Assembly: GCF_020023385.1 (NCBI RefSeq)
Contig: NZ_JAIQCL010000012.1
Location: forward strand, 51,166 to 90,531
DNA length: 39,366 bases
Reading direction: 5' to 3'
Source of the DNA: Planococcus circulans
GTDB taxonomy: Bacteria > Bacillota > Bacilli > Bacillales_A > Planococcaceae
Part shown: piece by piece, positions 7,004 through 17,475 of the stretch
How the letters are laid out: every line of letters starts with the position of its first letter
How positions within the stretch are numbered: position 1 is the stretch's first letter
Notes under the pieces: generated by a model
Told to the model about the DNA's origin: nothing
Database searches by the model: none
Seen by the model: only the letters and a program-made list of their open reading frames with translations
Position numbers and translations under genes: made by a program

Positions 7004-8346
7004 TCTTCTTCACCGCCTTTGCCATTTTCGCGCGCTGCCAATTCTTTTTCAACCGGGTTGCGTTTGTACATACGGGTTAAGACGACCCCAGTACCGATAC
7101 CCAAGATGAGGTATAAGCCTGCGAATAAAATGATCATCAGGTCCACTTGGCCACTGGTGGTTGCTGCTTCACTGACTTTCATATGGCCTCGAAGAACCCA
7201 AGGCTGGCGCCCTACTTCCGTGAACCACCATCCTGCTTCGATGGCGATGAGCGCTAACGGCCCTCCAGCCACTATCAGCCAGCGGAACCATTTTGCCCGG
7301 ATAAATGCCCAGTTGCGCCAAGCGGCCACAACATAGACAAAGGAAAAGAATGCCAACCACATACCGATCATGACCATCGTATCAAAGAGGTAATGGATCC
7401 ATAGCGGCGGTATTTCATCTTCCGGAAATTCATTAAGGCCGATTACTTCTGTAAACGGATTACTGTGTGCCAGAATGCTCAGCGCATAAGGGATTTTAAT
7501 GGCGTACTTCGCCTCTTCCCCATCCAGAATCCCAAACAGGATCAATCCAGCTTCTTCCTCGGTTTCAAAATGCCACTCCGCAGCCGCCAATTTTTCTGGC
7601 TGGTACTCTGCCAAATATTTACCCGAGAAGTCGCCGATCAAAGCAGTGGCGATGGCGAATACCAATCCCAGTTTCATCGTTAAAAATAAAGCTTTTTTAT
7701 GGTAGATATGCTTAGATCCACCCAACATGCGCAATGCAGCAATGGATGCCAGCACAAAAGCGCTGGTCATGAATGCCGTGGCCATAACGTGGGCCACTTT
7801 TGTGGGCACTGCGGGACTGAACATTGCCAGCAGCGGACTGACATTGACCATTTCACCGTTCAGTATTTCAAAGCCCTGCGGCTGATTCATGAAGGCATTG
7901 ACGATGGTGATGAAAACGGATGATGCAGCTGCACCAATCGCAACCGGAATAAGCAATAGAAAATGCTTTCGCTGATCTTCAAAGCGATCCCATGTGTAAA
8001 GATAAATGCCCAGGAAGATGGCTTCGAAGAAAAACGCAAAAACTTCCATAAACAACGGCAAAGCGATTACGTTCCCAGCCAATTGCATGAAATTCGGCCA
8101 TAGCAACGATAACTGCAAACCGATAGCGGTACCGGTTACAACACCTACTGCAACCGTAATGACAAATCCTCTCGCCCATCGGCGAGCCAATAAAATATAA
8201 TGATCGTCTTTTTTCTTAATGCCCACCCATTGGGCAATCATAATCATGAGAGGGACACCCACACCTATTGTTGCGTAAAGAATATGGAATGAAAGAGTCA
8301 ATAGCGTTAAAATTCGACTCAGAAAAGCCGGATCTTGAAAGTCCAA
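7000..8346 (-). CDS. cydA: Cytochrome bd quinol oxidase subunit I
   Basis: Catalytic, heme-bearing subunit of cytochrome bd. Visible landmarks are the N-terminal heme-ligand His in LTLSFHILYATIGVGVP, a His in PTKVAHVMATAFM likely to ligate heme b558, the quinol-side loop between helices 6 and 7, and the signature GWWFTEVGRQPWVLRGHM. About nine membrane helices are expected. I place the start at a TTG (8344-8346) because GGAG lies exactly nine bases upstream of it, giving 448 residues beginning MDFQDPAFLSRIL; the upstream ATGs have no ribosome binding site. No cydC/cydD assembly transporter is present in the window. Confidence 0.93.
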   Translation of the reverse strand: MDFQDPAFLSRILTLLTLSFHILYATIGVGVPLMIMIAQWVGIKKKDDHYILLARRWARGFVITVAVGVVTGTAIGLQLSLLWPNFMQLAGNVIALPLFMEVFAFFFEAIFLGIYLYTWDRFEDQRKHFLLLIPVAIGAAASSVFITIVNAFMNQPQGFEILNGEMVNVSPLLAMFSPAVPTKVAHVMATAFMTSAFVLASIAALRMLGGSKHIYHKKALFLTMKLGLVFAIATALIGDFSGKYLAEYQPEKLAAAEWHFETEEEAGLILFGILDGEEAKYAIKIPYALSILAHSNPFTEVIGLNEFPEDEIPPLWIHYLFDTMVMIGMWLAFFSFVYVVAAWRNWAFIRAKWFRWLIVAGGPLALIAIEAGWWFTEVGRQPWVLRGHMKVSEAATTSGQVDLMIILFAGLYLILGIGTGVVLTRMYKRNPVEKELAARENGKGGEEE

Positions 8347-8453
8347 TCTACTCGTCTCCTTTTTTTCAAGCATGTAATTCACTGATCTCTAGTTCCTATT
8401 GTACCTCAAACCTATATCTCAAAACGCCTTCTAAGCCTTGTATTTATGTTCAA

Positions 8454-8475
8454 CTTTGAATAAGCTGTGACAAAG
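8454..8475. promoter_or_regulatory. Inverted repeat between cydA and the NUDIX gene, possible redox operator
   Basis: CTTTG (8454-8458) and CAAAG (8471-8475) flank a 12-bp centre; the inner sequence TTGAATA-n4-GTGACAA loosely resembles the Rex consensus TTGTGAA-n4-TTCACAA. Rex represses cyd genes in many Gram-positives. The match is imperfect, and no convincing cydA -35 could be paired with the minus-strand TACAAT nearby, so this is a weak call. Confidence 0.28.
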
Positions 8476-8490
8476 ATAAAGCGAAATGAA

Positions 8491-8519
8491 TTGAAATTTT
8501 TCTTAATATTTAGTATTCT
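8491..8519 (+). promoter_or_regulatory. Sigma-A-type promoter of the NUDIX gene
   Basis: TTGAAA (8491-8496), a 17-bp spacer, and TATTCT (8514-8519). A ribosome binding site AAGGGTGAG follows before the ATG at 8550. Confidence 0.6.
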
Positions 8520-8549
8520 AAAGAGAATAAAGAAAAAGGGTGAGACATC

Positions 8550-8978
8550 ATGAGAACAAAGCGGAAAGTATTTGCGTATATCACAAGAGGCGATGAGGAA
8601 AATCGTGAATTGCTTGTATTCGAGTACAAAGGAGAACCGGAAGTCGGCTTGCAAGTGCCTGGCGGTACCATCGAAGATGGTGAACTATTGATCGATGCCT
8701 TGTACAGAGAAGTCAAAGAAGAAACCGGATTGCCTCGGGAGGTTCTTGACTTTGTCGGGAAAATCCATAAGTATACCTACTATCCTGAACACCAGGACAA
8801 AGCGTATGAACGGAACATCTTTCAATTTGAGTATACAGGTGAACCCATCGATCAATTTGAACATACCATCAAAAGCCACGGGCGAGACAATGGCATGACG
8901 CTTCTGTTCCGCTGGGAACCGATCAAAGACCTGCCACAGCTTGCAGCTGAACAGGACAAAGCAATTGAACTTCTCTAA
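8550..8978 (+). CDS. NUDIX hydrolase
   Basis: Cytoplasmic hydrolase of nucleoside diphosphates linked to another group, 142 residues. The full NUDIX box (G-x5-E-x7-REVKEETGL) is at about residues 37-59 and has all the metal-binding glutamates. The N-terminal strand region carries an aromatic-rich segment and the C-terminus lies on DLPQLAAEQDKAIELL. The substrate is not predictable from the box alone. It has its own promoter and terminator and is on the plus strand, opposite to its neighbours. Confidence 0.88.
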   Translation: MRTKRKVFAYITRGDEENRELLVFEYKGEPEVGLQVPGGTIEDGELLIDALYREVKEETGLPREVLDFVGKIHKYTYYPEHQDKAYERNIFQFEYTGEPIDQFEHTIKSHGRDNGMTLLFRWEPIKDLPQLAAEQDKAIELL

Positions 8979-9011
8979 ATGATTCATTAAGCCAGTTGAT
9001 CGCTGGAATAT

Positions 9012-9053
9012 AAAAAGCTGGAAAATGGGGTGTTCTCCATTTTCCAGCTTTTT
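9012..9053. terminator. Bidirectional terminator between the NUDIX gene and dgkB
   Basis: A perfect 17-bp inverted repeat (9012-9028 and 9037-9053) has an A-run at the left and a T-run at the right, serving both converging genes and overlapping the dgkB stop codon. Confidence 0.9.
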
Positions 9054-9966
9054 ATTTGCGGTCGTTTTCTTTTAAAGAATCGATCGGGACATACATTTCA
9101 ATATGGCCGGCCAAGTTCTCGAATACAGCCGGCAGCACGCCGCCATATTCTCCGTCCAGATTCAACAGCACGCGCTCTTTTGTCGTCACTGTAATTTTAC
9201 TGGCTTTGGCATAAATCACATGAGGATCCGATAAATGCTCTCCGCGCAATGCCAAGGAAGCAACTCGGATAAACTCCGCCATATTAAGCTCTTTTAAAAT
9301 CAGTAAGGTGAATTTCCCATCATTGATGCTGGCATCCGGAGCCAATTTTTCGAAGCCTCCGACAGAGTTGGTCAATCCGATCAAGAACATCATGGCACTG
9401 TCATCGAAAATCTGGCCATCGTATTCAATCCGGACACGGGAAGAGCGGATCGAAGGCAGCATCTCGATCCCTTTCAAATAATACGCCATTTGCCCGAGGA
9501 CTGTCTTCAATTTGCTTGGTACTTCGTAAGTCAGCTCTGTCAGTCTTCCGCCACCTGCGATATTGATGAAATAGCGGTCGTCGTTCATCAAACCGATATC
9601 CACTGGGATTGAATCTCCTTTAAGGATGATATCCACAGCTTTGGTGATATCGCGGGGAATATGAACAGCACGAGCGAAATCATTGGTCGTCCCCATTGGA
9701 ATAAGGCCGACTTTTGGCCGGACCTCAAATTTAGCGATTCCCGAGACGACTTCATTTAACGTACCGTCTCCACCGACTGCAATCACCAGATCAAAATTTC
9801 GTTCTACAGCAGCTTTCGCAGCCTGTATCGCATCGCCTTCACAGGTTGTCGCATGGCAGGACGTTTCATAGCCTGCCTTCTCCATTTTTTCCAAAACTTC
9901 GGGCAGGTGCTTTCGGAACAGCTCACGGCCGGAAGTTGGATTGTATATAATACGTGCACGTTTCAT
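9052..9966 (-). CDS. dgkB: Diacylglycerol kinase (soluble DgkB type)
   Basis: ATP-dependent kinase that returns diacylglycerol, a by-product of lipoteichoic acid synthesis, to phosphatidic acid. The 304 residues start with RARIIYNPTSGRE (the DAGK catalytic-domain entry), carry the nucleotide-binding glycine motif GGDGTLNEVVSG (about 81-92) and GTTNDFARAV, and end with the domain-2 strand region GKFTLLILKE and LNLDGEYGG. Length matches B. subtilis DgkB/YerQ (about 303). In Bacillus it also neighbours gatB and rlmCD, which supports the assignment. Confidence 0.93.
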   Translation of the reverse strand: MKRARIIYNPTSGRELFRKHLPEVLEKMEKAGYETSCHATTCEGDAIQAAKAAVERNFDLVIAVGGDGTLNEVVSGIAKFEVRPKVGLIPMGTTNDFARAVHIPRDITKAVDIILKGDSIPVDIGLMNDDRYFINIAGGGRLTELTYEVPSKLKTVLGQMAYYLKGIEMLPSIRSSRVRIEYDGQIFDDSAMMFLIGLTNSVGGFEKLAPDASINDGKFTLLILKELNMAEFIRVASLALRGEHLSDPHVIYAKASKITVTTKERVLLNLDGEYGGVLPAVFENLAGHIEMYVPIDSLKENDRK

Positions 9967-10080
9967 CAGATTCAGCCTTTCTGGACTTTCTGTTAAAGGT
10001 AAGACAGGGCAAATTCACGGATTTGTTCCAGTGATTCCAAGCAAATTGCCGGCCAGTTCTTTATGGTTAACAAATCCACT

Positions 10081-10641
10081 TTATTTTAATGCGGTTTTAA
10101 AAGCCTGGCGCAGATCATCATAGACAATTTCCCAGAACTTCTCGTTATAGACAAAACCATCCGAAATTTCACCGATTACTGTTTTCATGTGAAGGTCGTA
10201 TTGCGGGTCATCCTTCTCAGGAAGAACCGACTTTTTCTCATCGACGAATTCCTGTACTTTGGGTGCTCTCGGTCCCCAGTCACCAAGGACATTGCCGTCT
10301 TCTGAAAGAAAGATATATTTAGGGATTGAACGCCCGTCATTGGTCAAATAACGGTCCATCAATTCCAGGTTTTCATCGCGGTAGACGCAATGAACCTCCA
10401 AATCGGCTGCATCCGCAATCTTACGCAAAATAGCATTATTCATCATGGCATCTCCGCACCAGTCTTCAGTGATGACCAATATGTGAGGTTTCTTGTCTTT
10501 CAGTAAAGCCATGAAATCCGGATCTTCCGGCAATTCAAACTTTTCGTATACACTGTATGACTTTTGCTGATTCGACTCCATTTGAGCCATATAGCTCTCC
10601 AATGTAATGCCTTTTTCGAAATACTCCTGTTCGGTCATCAT
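10081..10641 (-). CDS. Thioredoxin-fold family protein with a single active-site cysteine
   Basis: A 186-residue cytoplasmic protein. The motif EDWCGDAMMNN (about residues 60-70) occupies the thioredoxin CxxC position but keeps only the first cysteine, and the cis-Pro loop is present as GRSIPKYIFL. That pattern belongs to a bacillar thioredoxin-like family (PF14595-type) of unknown function. With no resolving cysteine it cannot form the usual disulfide within the motif, so an ordinary disulfide reductase is unlikely; a monothiol or binding role is possible. The ribosome binding site AAAGGAG precedes the ATG at 10641. Confidence 0.75.
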   Translation of the reverse strand: MMTEQEYFEKGITLESYMAQMESNQQKSYSVYEKFELPEDPDFMALLKDKKPHILVITEDWCGDAMMNNAILRKIADAADLEVHCVYRDENLELMDRYLTNDGRSIPKYIFLSEDGNVLGDWGPRAPKVQEFVDEKKSVLPEKDDPQYDLHMKTVIGEISDGFVYNEKFWEIVYDDLRQAFKTALK

Positions 10642-10682
10642 CTAATCACTTCTCCTTTATCTTGCTTATTGGCTAACCCGCC

Positions 10683-10710
10683 AAAATAATCGGTTGAATC
10701 ATTTTTTCAA
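10683..10710 (-). promoter_or_regulatory. Possible promoter of the thioredoxin-like gene
   Basis: Minus-strand TTGAAA (10705-10710) and TATTTT (10683-10688) are 16 bp apart. The -10 is weak. The rest of 10711-10941 contains no gene, promoter or known RNA that I can recognise. Confidence 0.35.
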
Positions 10711-10941
10711 ACAATGGTGGATTATAAATGCCATTGCTCGAATGTCTCTTTATTACCAGTTTACTGTTCTGCAGCACAGTCTTCAAGGCTGAGATGCAGA
10801 AACAGCGATTTGCGTTGGTCTTCGCTCTAAAAAATATCCTCGATTTAAGGACGACTACAATTCCGGTTAGTTCCTATTACTATGATTAGACTACAAGAAT
10901 GGATTTCTGCAGAGGCAATGTCCTCCAGAGCATCCGATGCG

Positions 10942-10979
10942 GAGGCCATCAAAAAAAGGATGGCCTCTAATGGACCACC
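10942..10979 (-). terminator. Terminator region after gatB, two overlapping hairpins
   Basis: On the minus strand GGTGGTC (10973-10979) can pair with GGCCATCC (10958-10965, one bulge, one wobble) directly before seven Ts (10951-10957), an intrinsic terminator layout. The same GATGGCCTC arm (10959-10967) can instead pair perfectly, over nine bases, with 10942-10950, leaving the T-run as loop. The first form is the likely terminator of gatCAB. Confidence 0.6.
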
Positions 10980-11002
10980 CTTTTACCTATCAAAAGCATT
11001 TC

Positions 11003-12433
11003 TTATCTTTTTGCAATTTCTGCAAGAAGGATTTTATTGAGCAATGGCGGATTTGCCTGCCCTTTTGTCTGCTTCATGATCTGCCCGACAAGGAAACCGA
11101 TTGCGCGGTCTTTGCCGTTTTTAAAGTCTTCGATCGATTGCGGGTTGCTATCGAGTGCGGTTGTAACGAATTCACGCAATGTGTTTTCATCCGAAATCTG
11201 AACGAGCCCTTTCGCTTTGACGATATTGTTTGCGTCGCCGCCTTTTTCAATCAACTCTTTGAAGACTTTTTTAGCGATTTTAGATGAGATCGTACCATCA
11301 GAAATCAGTTTGATCATACCAGCCAAACCTTCAGGTGTCAGTTCCGTATCTTCCAGTTCTTTTTGCTCAGCATTCAAGTAAGCCGATACTTCTCCCATCA
11401 ACCAGTTGGAAGCCAGTTTAGCGTCAGCACCAGCAGCGACTGTCGCTTCAAAGAAATCAGATATCGGTTTCGCCAATGTCAGGACCATAGCGTCGTATGG
11501 AGACATGCCAAGTTCCGAAACATAGCGGGCTTTCCGGGTATCCGGCAATTCTGGAATTTCAGCACGGACACGTTCTAACCAAGCATCGTCAATGACAATG
11601 TCGACAAGATCCGGTTCCGGGAAATAACGGTAATCGTCGGATCCTTCTTTGATGCGCATCAACAAAGTTTTTCCTGTCGATTCGTCATAGCGGCGGGTTT
11701 CCTGTCCGATAAATCCACCTGAAAGCAGGACCTGCTCCTGGCGAACCTGTTCGTGCTCGATGCCCTTACGGACGAAGTTGAATGAATTCAAGTTCTTCAG
11801 TTCTGTTTTCGTACCGAATTCATCCTGGCCGAATGGGCGAAGAGAGATGTTTGCGTCGCAGCGCAATGAACCTTCTTCCATGCGCACATCCGAAACGCCA
11901 GTGTACTGGATGATCGCTTTGATTTTTTCCAGGAAGGCATAAGCTTCATCAGCTGTACGCATATCCGGTTCAGAAACGATTTCGATCAATGGAGTGCCTT
12001 GGCGGTTAAAGTCAACCAGTGAATGGCCATTGCCGGTATGCGTCAATTTCCCAGCGTCTTCTTCCATGTGAAGGCGCGTGATGCCGATGCGCTTCTTCTC
12101 GCCTTTCACTTCAATTTCAATCCATCCATGCTCGCCGATCGGCTGATCAAATTGTGAAATCTGATAAGCTTTCGGATTGTCCGGATAGAAATAGTTTTTG
12201 CGGTCGAATTTAGTATGGCGGGTAATTTCGCAATTTAATGCAAGTGCCGCTTTCATTGCCCAATCCACTGCGCGCTTATTGACTACCGGCAACACGCCCG
12301 GATAGCCAAGATCGACGACATTGGTGTTGGTGTTCGGTTCAGCGCCAAAATGTGCAGGTGCTGGAGAAAACATTTTCGACTCTGTTTTTAATTCGACGTG
12401 GACTTCAAGCCCGATGATTGTTTCAAAATTCAT
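11003..12433 (-). CDS. gatB: Asp-tRNA(Asn)/Glu-tRNA(Gln) amidotransferase subunit B
   Basis: Subunit B of GatCAB, which amidates misacylated Glu-tRNA(Gln) and Asp-tRNA(Asn) so that organisms without GlnRS can translate Gln codons. The 476 residues begin [20 protein letters not shown], followed by the kinase/cradle-domain motifs ([34 protein letters not shown]) and a C-terminal GatB/YqeY tail domain (about 330-476) that contacts the tRNA. The ATG overlaps the gatA stop by four bases. Length equals that of B. subtilis and S. aureus GatB. Confidence 0.97.
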   Translation of the reverse strand: MNFETIIGLEVHVELKTESKMFSPAPAHFGAEPNTNTNVVDLGYPGVLPVVNKRAVDWAMKAALALNCEITRHTKFDRKNYFYPDNPKAYQISQFDQPIGEHGWIEIEVKGEKKRIGITRLHMEEDAGKLTHTGNGHSLVDFNRQGTPLIEIVSEPDMRTADEAYAFLEKIKAIIQYTGVSDVRMEEGSLRCDANISLRPFGQDEFGTKTELKNLNSFNFVRKGIEHEQVRQEQVLLSGGFIGQETRRYDESTGKTLLMRIKEGSDDYRYFPEPDLVDIVIDDAWLERVRAEIPELPDTRKARYVSELGMSPYDAMVLTLAKPISDFFEATVAAGADAKLASNWLMGEVSAYLNAEQKELEDTELTPEGLAGMIKLISDGTISSKIAKKVFKELIEKGGDANNIVKAKGLVQISDENTLREFVTTALDSNPQSIEDFKNGKDRAIGFLVGQIMKQTKGQANPPLLNKILLAEIAKR

Positions 12434-13899
12434 TGTGCTGCTCCCTCCCAGGTTTGAGGAGTTTTTTTATGGAAATCGGTCGCTTGTTCAAATACGTCAG
12501 CAACACGGTATACCGTTTCTTCGTCAAAATATTTCCCGATGATCTGCAGACCCAATGGCAAACCGTCAGCGAATCCGCAAGGGATTGAAATCGCAGGTAC
12601 GCCAGCCAGGTTTACTGGAATCGTTAAAATATCGTTGGCATACATTGTCAATGGATCGTCGATGATTTCGCCGATTTTGAATGCCGGTGTCGGCGTCGTA
12701 GGGCCGATGATAACATCGTATTTTTCAAAAGCATCATCAAAGTCTTTTTTGATCAAGGTGCGGACTTTTTGTGCTTTTTTGTAATAAGCATCGTAATAGC
12801 CTGAGCTCAATGCGTATGTGCCAAGCATGATGCGGCGCTTGACTTCATCGCCAAATCCTTCAGACCGGGTATTCATGTAAAATTCAAGCAGATTTCCTGC
12901 CTTTTCAGTGCGGTAGCCATAACGGATTCCGTCAAAACGGGAAAGGTTGGAAGACGCTTCAGAAGAAGCCAATAAATAATAAGTGGCCAAGGCGTATTTC
13001 GAATGAGGAAGCGAAATTTCTTCACAGATTGCGCCTCGCTCTTCAAGTACTTTCAAAGCATCAAGCGCGGCTTGTTTTGCCGCTTCGCCGACACCTTCAC
13101 CAAAATACTCTTTTGGCACACCGATGCGCAGTCCAGTGATGTCGCCTGTTAACGCAGCAGCGAAATCTGGAACTTCTACATTGGCGGATGTTGAATCCTT
13201 GTCGTCATGACCGGAAATGGCATTCAACAATAACGCATTGTCTTTAACAGTTCTTGTAATCGGACCAATCTGATCCAGCGAAGAAGCGTAAGCGATCAGA
13301 CCAAAACGGGAAACCCGTCCGTAAGTTGGCTTCATGCCGACCACGCCGCAGAAAGCTGCAGGCTGGCGAATCGATCCGCCTGTATCTGAGCCCAATGTGA
13401 AAGGCACTTCGCCTGCTGCAACAGCAGCAGCAGAGCCGCCTGAAGAACCGCCTGGAACCGTTTCAAGATTCCATGGATTTTTGGTTTTCTTATAGTATGA
13501 GTTTTCGTTGGAAGAACCCATTGCGAATTCATCCATATTCAATTTCCCGACTGTCACCATTCCGGCTTCCTTCAATTTCTCCACAACAGTTGCATTGTAG
13601 ATCGGGTTGAATCCTTCAAGGATACGGCTGGAAGCGGTCGTTTCCAAACCTTCTGTTACGATATTGTCTTTTACGCCGATCGGCAAACCGAATAACGGTC
13701 CGCGTTCAGCAAAAGGCACTCGATCCATTTCTTCGGCCTGCTGTGTTGCGCGTTCTTTGTTCAATGCAAGAAACGCATCCACTTTCGGCTCGAGGGCTTC
13801 AATGCGGTCAAATGCTTTTTGGGTCATTTCAGCAATCGTCGTTTCTTTCGTATGTATCATTTCCTGCAATTCTGCAGCTGTCTTTTCCACCAATGACAT
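12430..13899 (-). CDS. gatA: Asp-tRNA(Asn)/Glu-tRNA(Gln) amidotransferase subunit A
   Basis: Glutaminase subunit of GatCAB, releasing ammonia from glutamine for transamidation. It is an amidase-signature protein of 489 residues with Lys77 (GLPIGVKDN), cis-Ser152 ([11 protein letters not shown]) and nucleophile Ser176 ([11 protein letters not shown]), numbering within two residues of the S. aureus enzyme. The start is the ATG at 13897-13899, 8 bases after AAGGAGG; an in-frame TTG one codon upstream is less well placed. It lies between gatC and gatB, overlapping gatB by four bases. Confidence 0.97.
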   Translation of the reverse strand: MSLVEKTAAELQEMIHTKETTIAEMTQKAFDRIEALEPKVDAFLALNKERATQQAEEMDRVPFAERGPLFGLPIGVKDNIVTEGLETTASSRILEGFNPIYNATVVEKLKEAGMVTVGKLNMDEFAMGSSNENSYYKKTKNPWNLETVPGGSSGGSAAAVAAGEVPFTLGSDTGGSIRQPAAFCGVVGMKPTYGRVSRFGLIAYASSLDQIGPITRTVKDNALLLNAISGHDDKDSTSANVEVPDFAAALTGDITGLRIGVPKEYFGEGVGEAAKQAALDALKVLEERGAICEEISLPHSKYALATYYLLASSEASSNLSRFDGIRYGYRTEKAGNLLEFYMNTRSEGFGDEVKRRIMLGTYALSSGYYDAYYKKAQKVRTLIKKDFDDAFEKYDVIIGPTTPTPAFKIGEIIDDPLTMYANDILTIPVNLAGVPAISIPCGFADGLPLGLQIIGKYFDEETVYRVADVFEQATDFHKKTPQTWEGAAQ

Positions 13900-13918
13900 C
13901 AATGGTTCCTCCTTCCGG

Positions 13919-14209
13919 TTACTCTAAGATTGTTGGGACTTTCACTTGTCCGCCTTCATGTTCTTTAACGTTTTTCAAGACCAATTCACGGTCCAATCCA
14001 GGGATGGATTTGTCTTCACGCAAGACGTTGACCATCTGCAGGACATGAGTGGTCGGTTCAACATTATCTGTATCCAACTCATTCAGCAATTCCATTGCAT
14101 TTGTGATTGCTTCCAATTGATCTGCGAAATGTTCCGCTTCTTCGTCAGTAATTGCCAATCTCGCCAAATGGGCGACTTCAATCACTTCTTCTTTTGTCAT
14201 TTTAGCCAT
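13919..14209 (-). CDS. gatC: Asp-tRNA(Asn)/Glu-tRNA(Gln) amidotransferase subunit C
   Basis: Small subunit C (96 residues) that threads between GatA and GatB and stabilises the complex. It begins [21 protein letters not shown], with the family-typical helical N-terminus and a C-terminal part ending in [16 protein letters not shown] lies seven to nine bases before the ATG. It is the first gene of gatCAB, 19 bp before gatA, and follows its own promoter. Confidence 0.95.
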   Translation of the reverse strand: MAKMTKEEVIEVAHLARLAITDEEAEHFADQLEAITNAMELLNELDTDNVEPTTHVLQMVNVLREDKSIPGLDRELVLKNVKEHEGGQVKVPTILE

Positions 14210-14245
14210 TTTTCTACACCTCCGGATTCAGTAAACATACGCTAT

Positions 14246-14254
14246 ATCATACCA
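14246..14254 (-). promoter_or_regulatory. Extended -10 promoter of gatCAB
   Basis: The minus-strand TGGTATGAT (TG plus TATGAT) lies 37 bases before the gatC ATG and downstream of the camS terminator. No good -35 is present at 17 bp, which is usual for extended -10 promoters. Confidence 0.5.
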
Positions 14255-14261
14255 TTTTTCT

Positions 14262-14296
14262 AAAAAAATGAATAGGGACAGCCGCATGGCCATCCC
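14262..14296 (-). terminator. Terminator of pcrB-pcrA-ligA-camS
   Basis: A 9-bp stem (14288-14296 with 14275-14283, two G-U wobbles, four-base loop) is followed, after a five- to six-base step, by seven Ts. It lies just past the camS stop. Confidence 0.7.
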
Positions 14297-14310
14297 CGTT
14301 TTCATGCAAA

Positions 14311-15441
14311 TTATTCGTAAATGTGAACAAACGGTTCGGTTTCCCCGGCTTTTCTCAAAACTAATGCTTCAGGACCGTTGGTCGATGTTAAGCTGACTTC
14401 CACTAACACATTTTCAGGAAAATGCTCCATCACCAGACCCGTTACGTATTGTGTAAAGCCGATTACCTCAGCTGCACCATAGAATTGGATTGGAATTTCA
14501 ATCTTCAATTCCTTTAATTGATTTTCCTGATAAAACCCTGTGCCGATAACACTGGTGAAATTGGAAAAATAGACTTCGACATCCTGTTTGAAATTGCGGA
14601 ATGCTGTATCGATGTCCCGGTAGCGCTCATCTGCGCCGGAAGTCGGAAACAGGACATACGCCTCGTTGACTGCAGTCCAATTGGCTACAGCCTCATCGCC
14701 GCCAGGTACTGCGCCGTACGAGAAGTAGGTTCCTGGCACCATTGCATTAGCGGAATTTTGTTTGAAAAGGCCCACTACAATCGGTACATCCGCAAGACCT
14801 TCTTTGTCACGCAGACGTTTCACGATTTCATCGGCCATACGCTGGCCCTCTTTTTCGATTTGCGCTTGAGGAATTTCTTGTTCATAGGAAATTCCATCTT
14901 CTGAGCTGTAATACACCGAATTCAATGCCAAGCCAATCGAGATGCCGCCGAGCCGTATGGTCTCCTCATCGGTCTTCACTAAATAATTCTGTTCAATGAC
15001 ATGCGCCAATATTTCAGCAGGCGGCCGTTCGCCAGCCTTTTTTTGTTCTGCTGAACGGCTGTCTGCGGGATTCAAGCCTGTTGGATTATCTTTGCTGGCC
15101 CGCTGCAGCCAGGAAGTCACGTCTTCATCAGTGATTTTTTGCCCTTCCTGGAAATAATAATCATCAGGCGAAAATTGCTTCTGCGACAAACGCAATAAAC
15201 CATTTTCCGTTTCTGTAATATCGTAGCGGGAGTTCAGGCGATTGACGATTTTCCCTCTTGTGGCGCTTTCCTTATATGGCAGAAGTGTACGGTAAAACTG
15301 ATCATCCAACTGCATGCTCGGAATGATTGCCGTCTCTACTTCTTCTTTCTCATTTATCACTTCCGTTTCCTCATCAGTCCCGGAAGGAACACATCCCGTT
15401 AACAGCAGCAAGCTGATCGGAATCCACCATATGCGTTTCAT
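14311..15441 (-). CDS. camS: CamS-family sex pheromone-like lipoprotein
   Basis: Surface lipoprotein of 376 residues. The N-terminus MKRIWWIPISLLLLTGCVPSG is a signal peptide with a lipobox (LLTGC), so the mature protein begins at Cys17. CamS of S. aureus releases the cAM373 pheromone peptide from its signal sequence; the B. subtilis orthologue YerH has no settled role. Whether the signal peptide here is a pheromone is unknown. It starts 12 bp after ligA and is the last gene of that unit. Confidence 0.85.
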   Translation of the reverse strand: MKRIWWIPISLLLLTGCVPSGTDEETEVINEKEEVETAIIPSMQLDDQFYRTLLPYKESATRGKIVNRLNSRYDITETENGLLRLSQKQFSPDDYYFQEGQKITDEDVTSWLQRASKDNPTGLNPADSRSAEQKKAGERPPAEILAHVIEQNYLVKTDEETIRLGGISIGLALNSVYYSSEDGISYEQEIPQAQIEKEGQRMADEIVKRLRDKEGLADVPIVVGLFKQNSANAMVPGTYFSYGAVPGGDEAVANWTAVNEAYVLFPTSGADERYRDIDTAFRNFKQDVEVYFSNFTSVIGTGFYQENQLKELKIEIPIQFYGAAEVIGFTQYVTGLVMEHFPENVLVEVSLTSTNGPEALVLRKAGETEPFVHIYE

Positions 15442-15453
15442 GTTAAAATCCCC

Positions 15454-17475
<2,022 letters not shown>

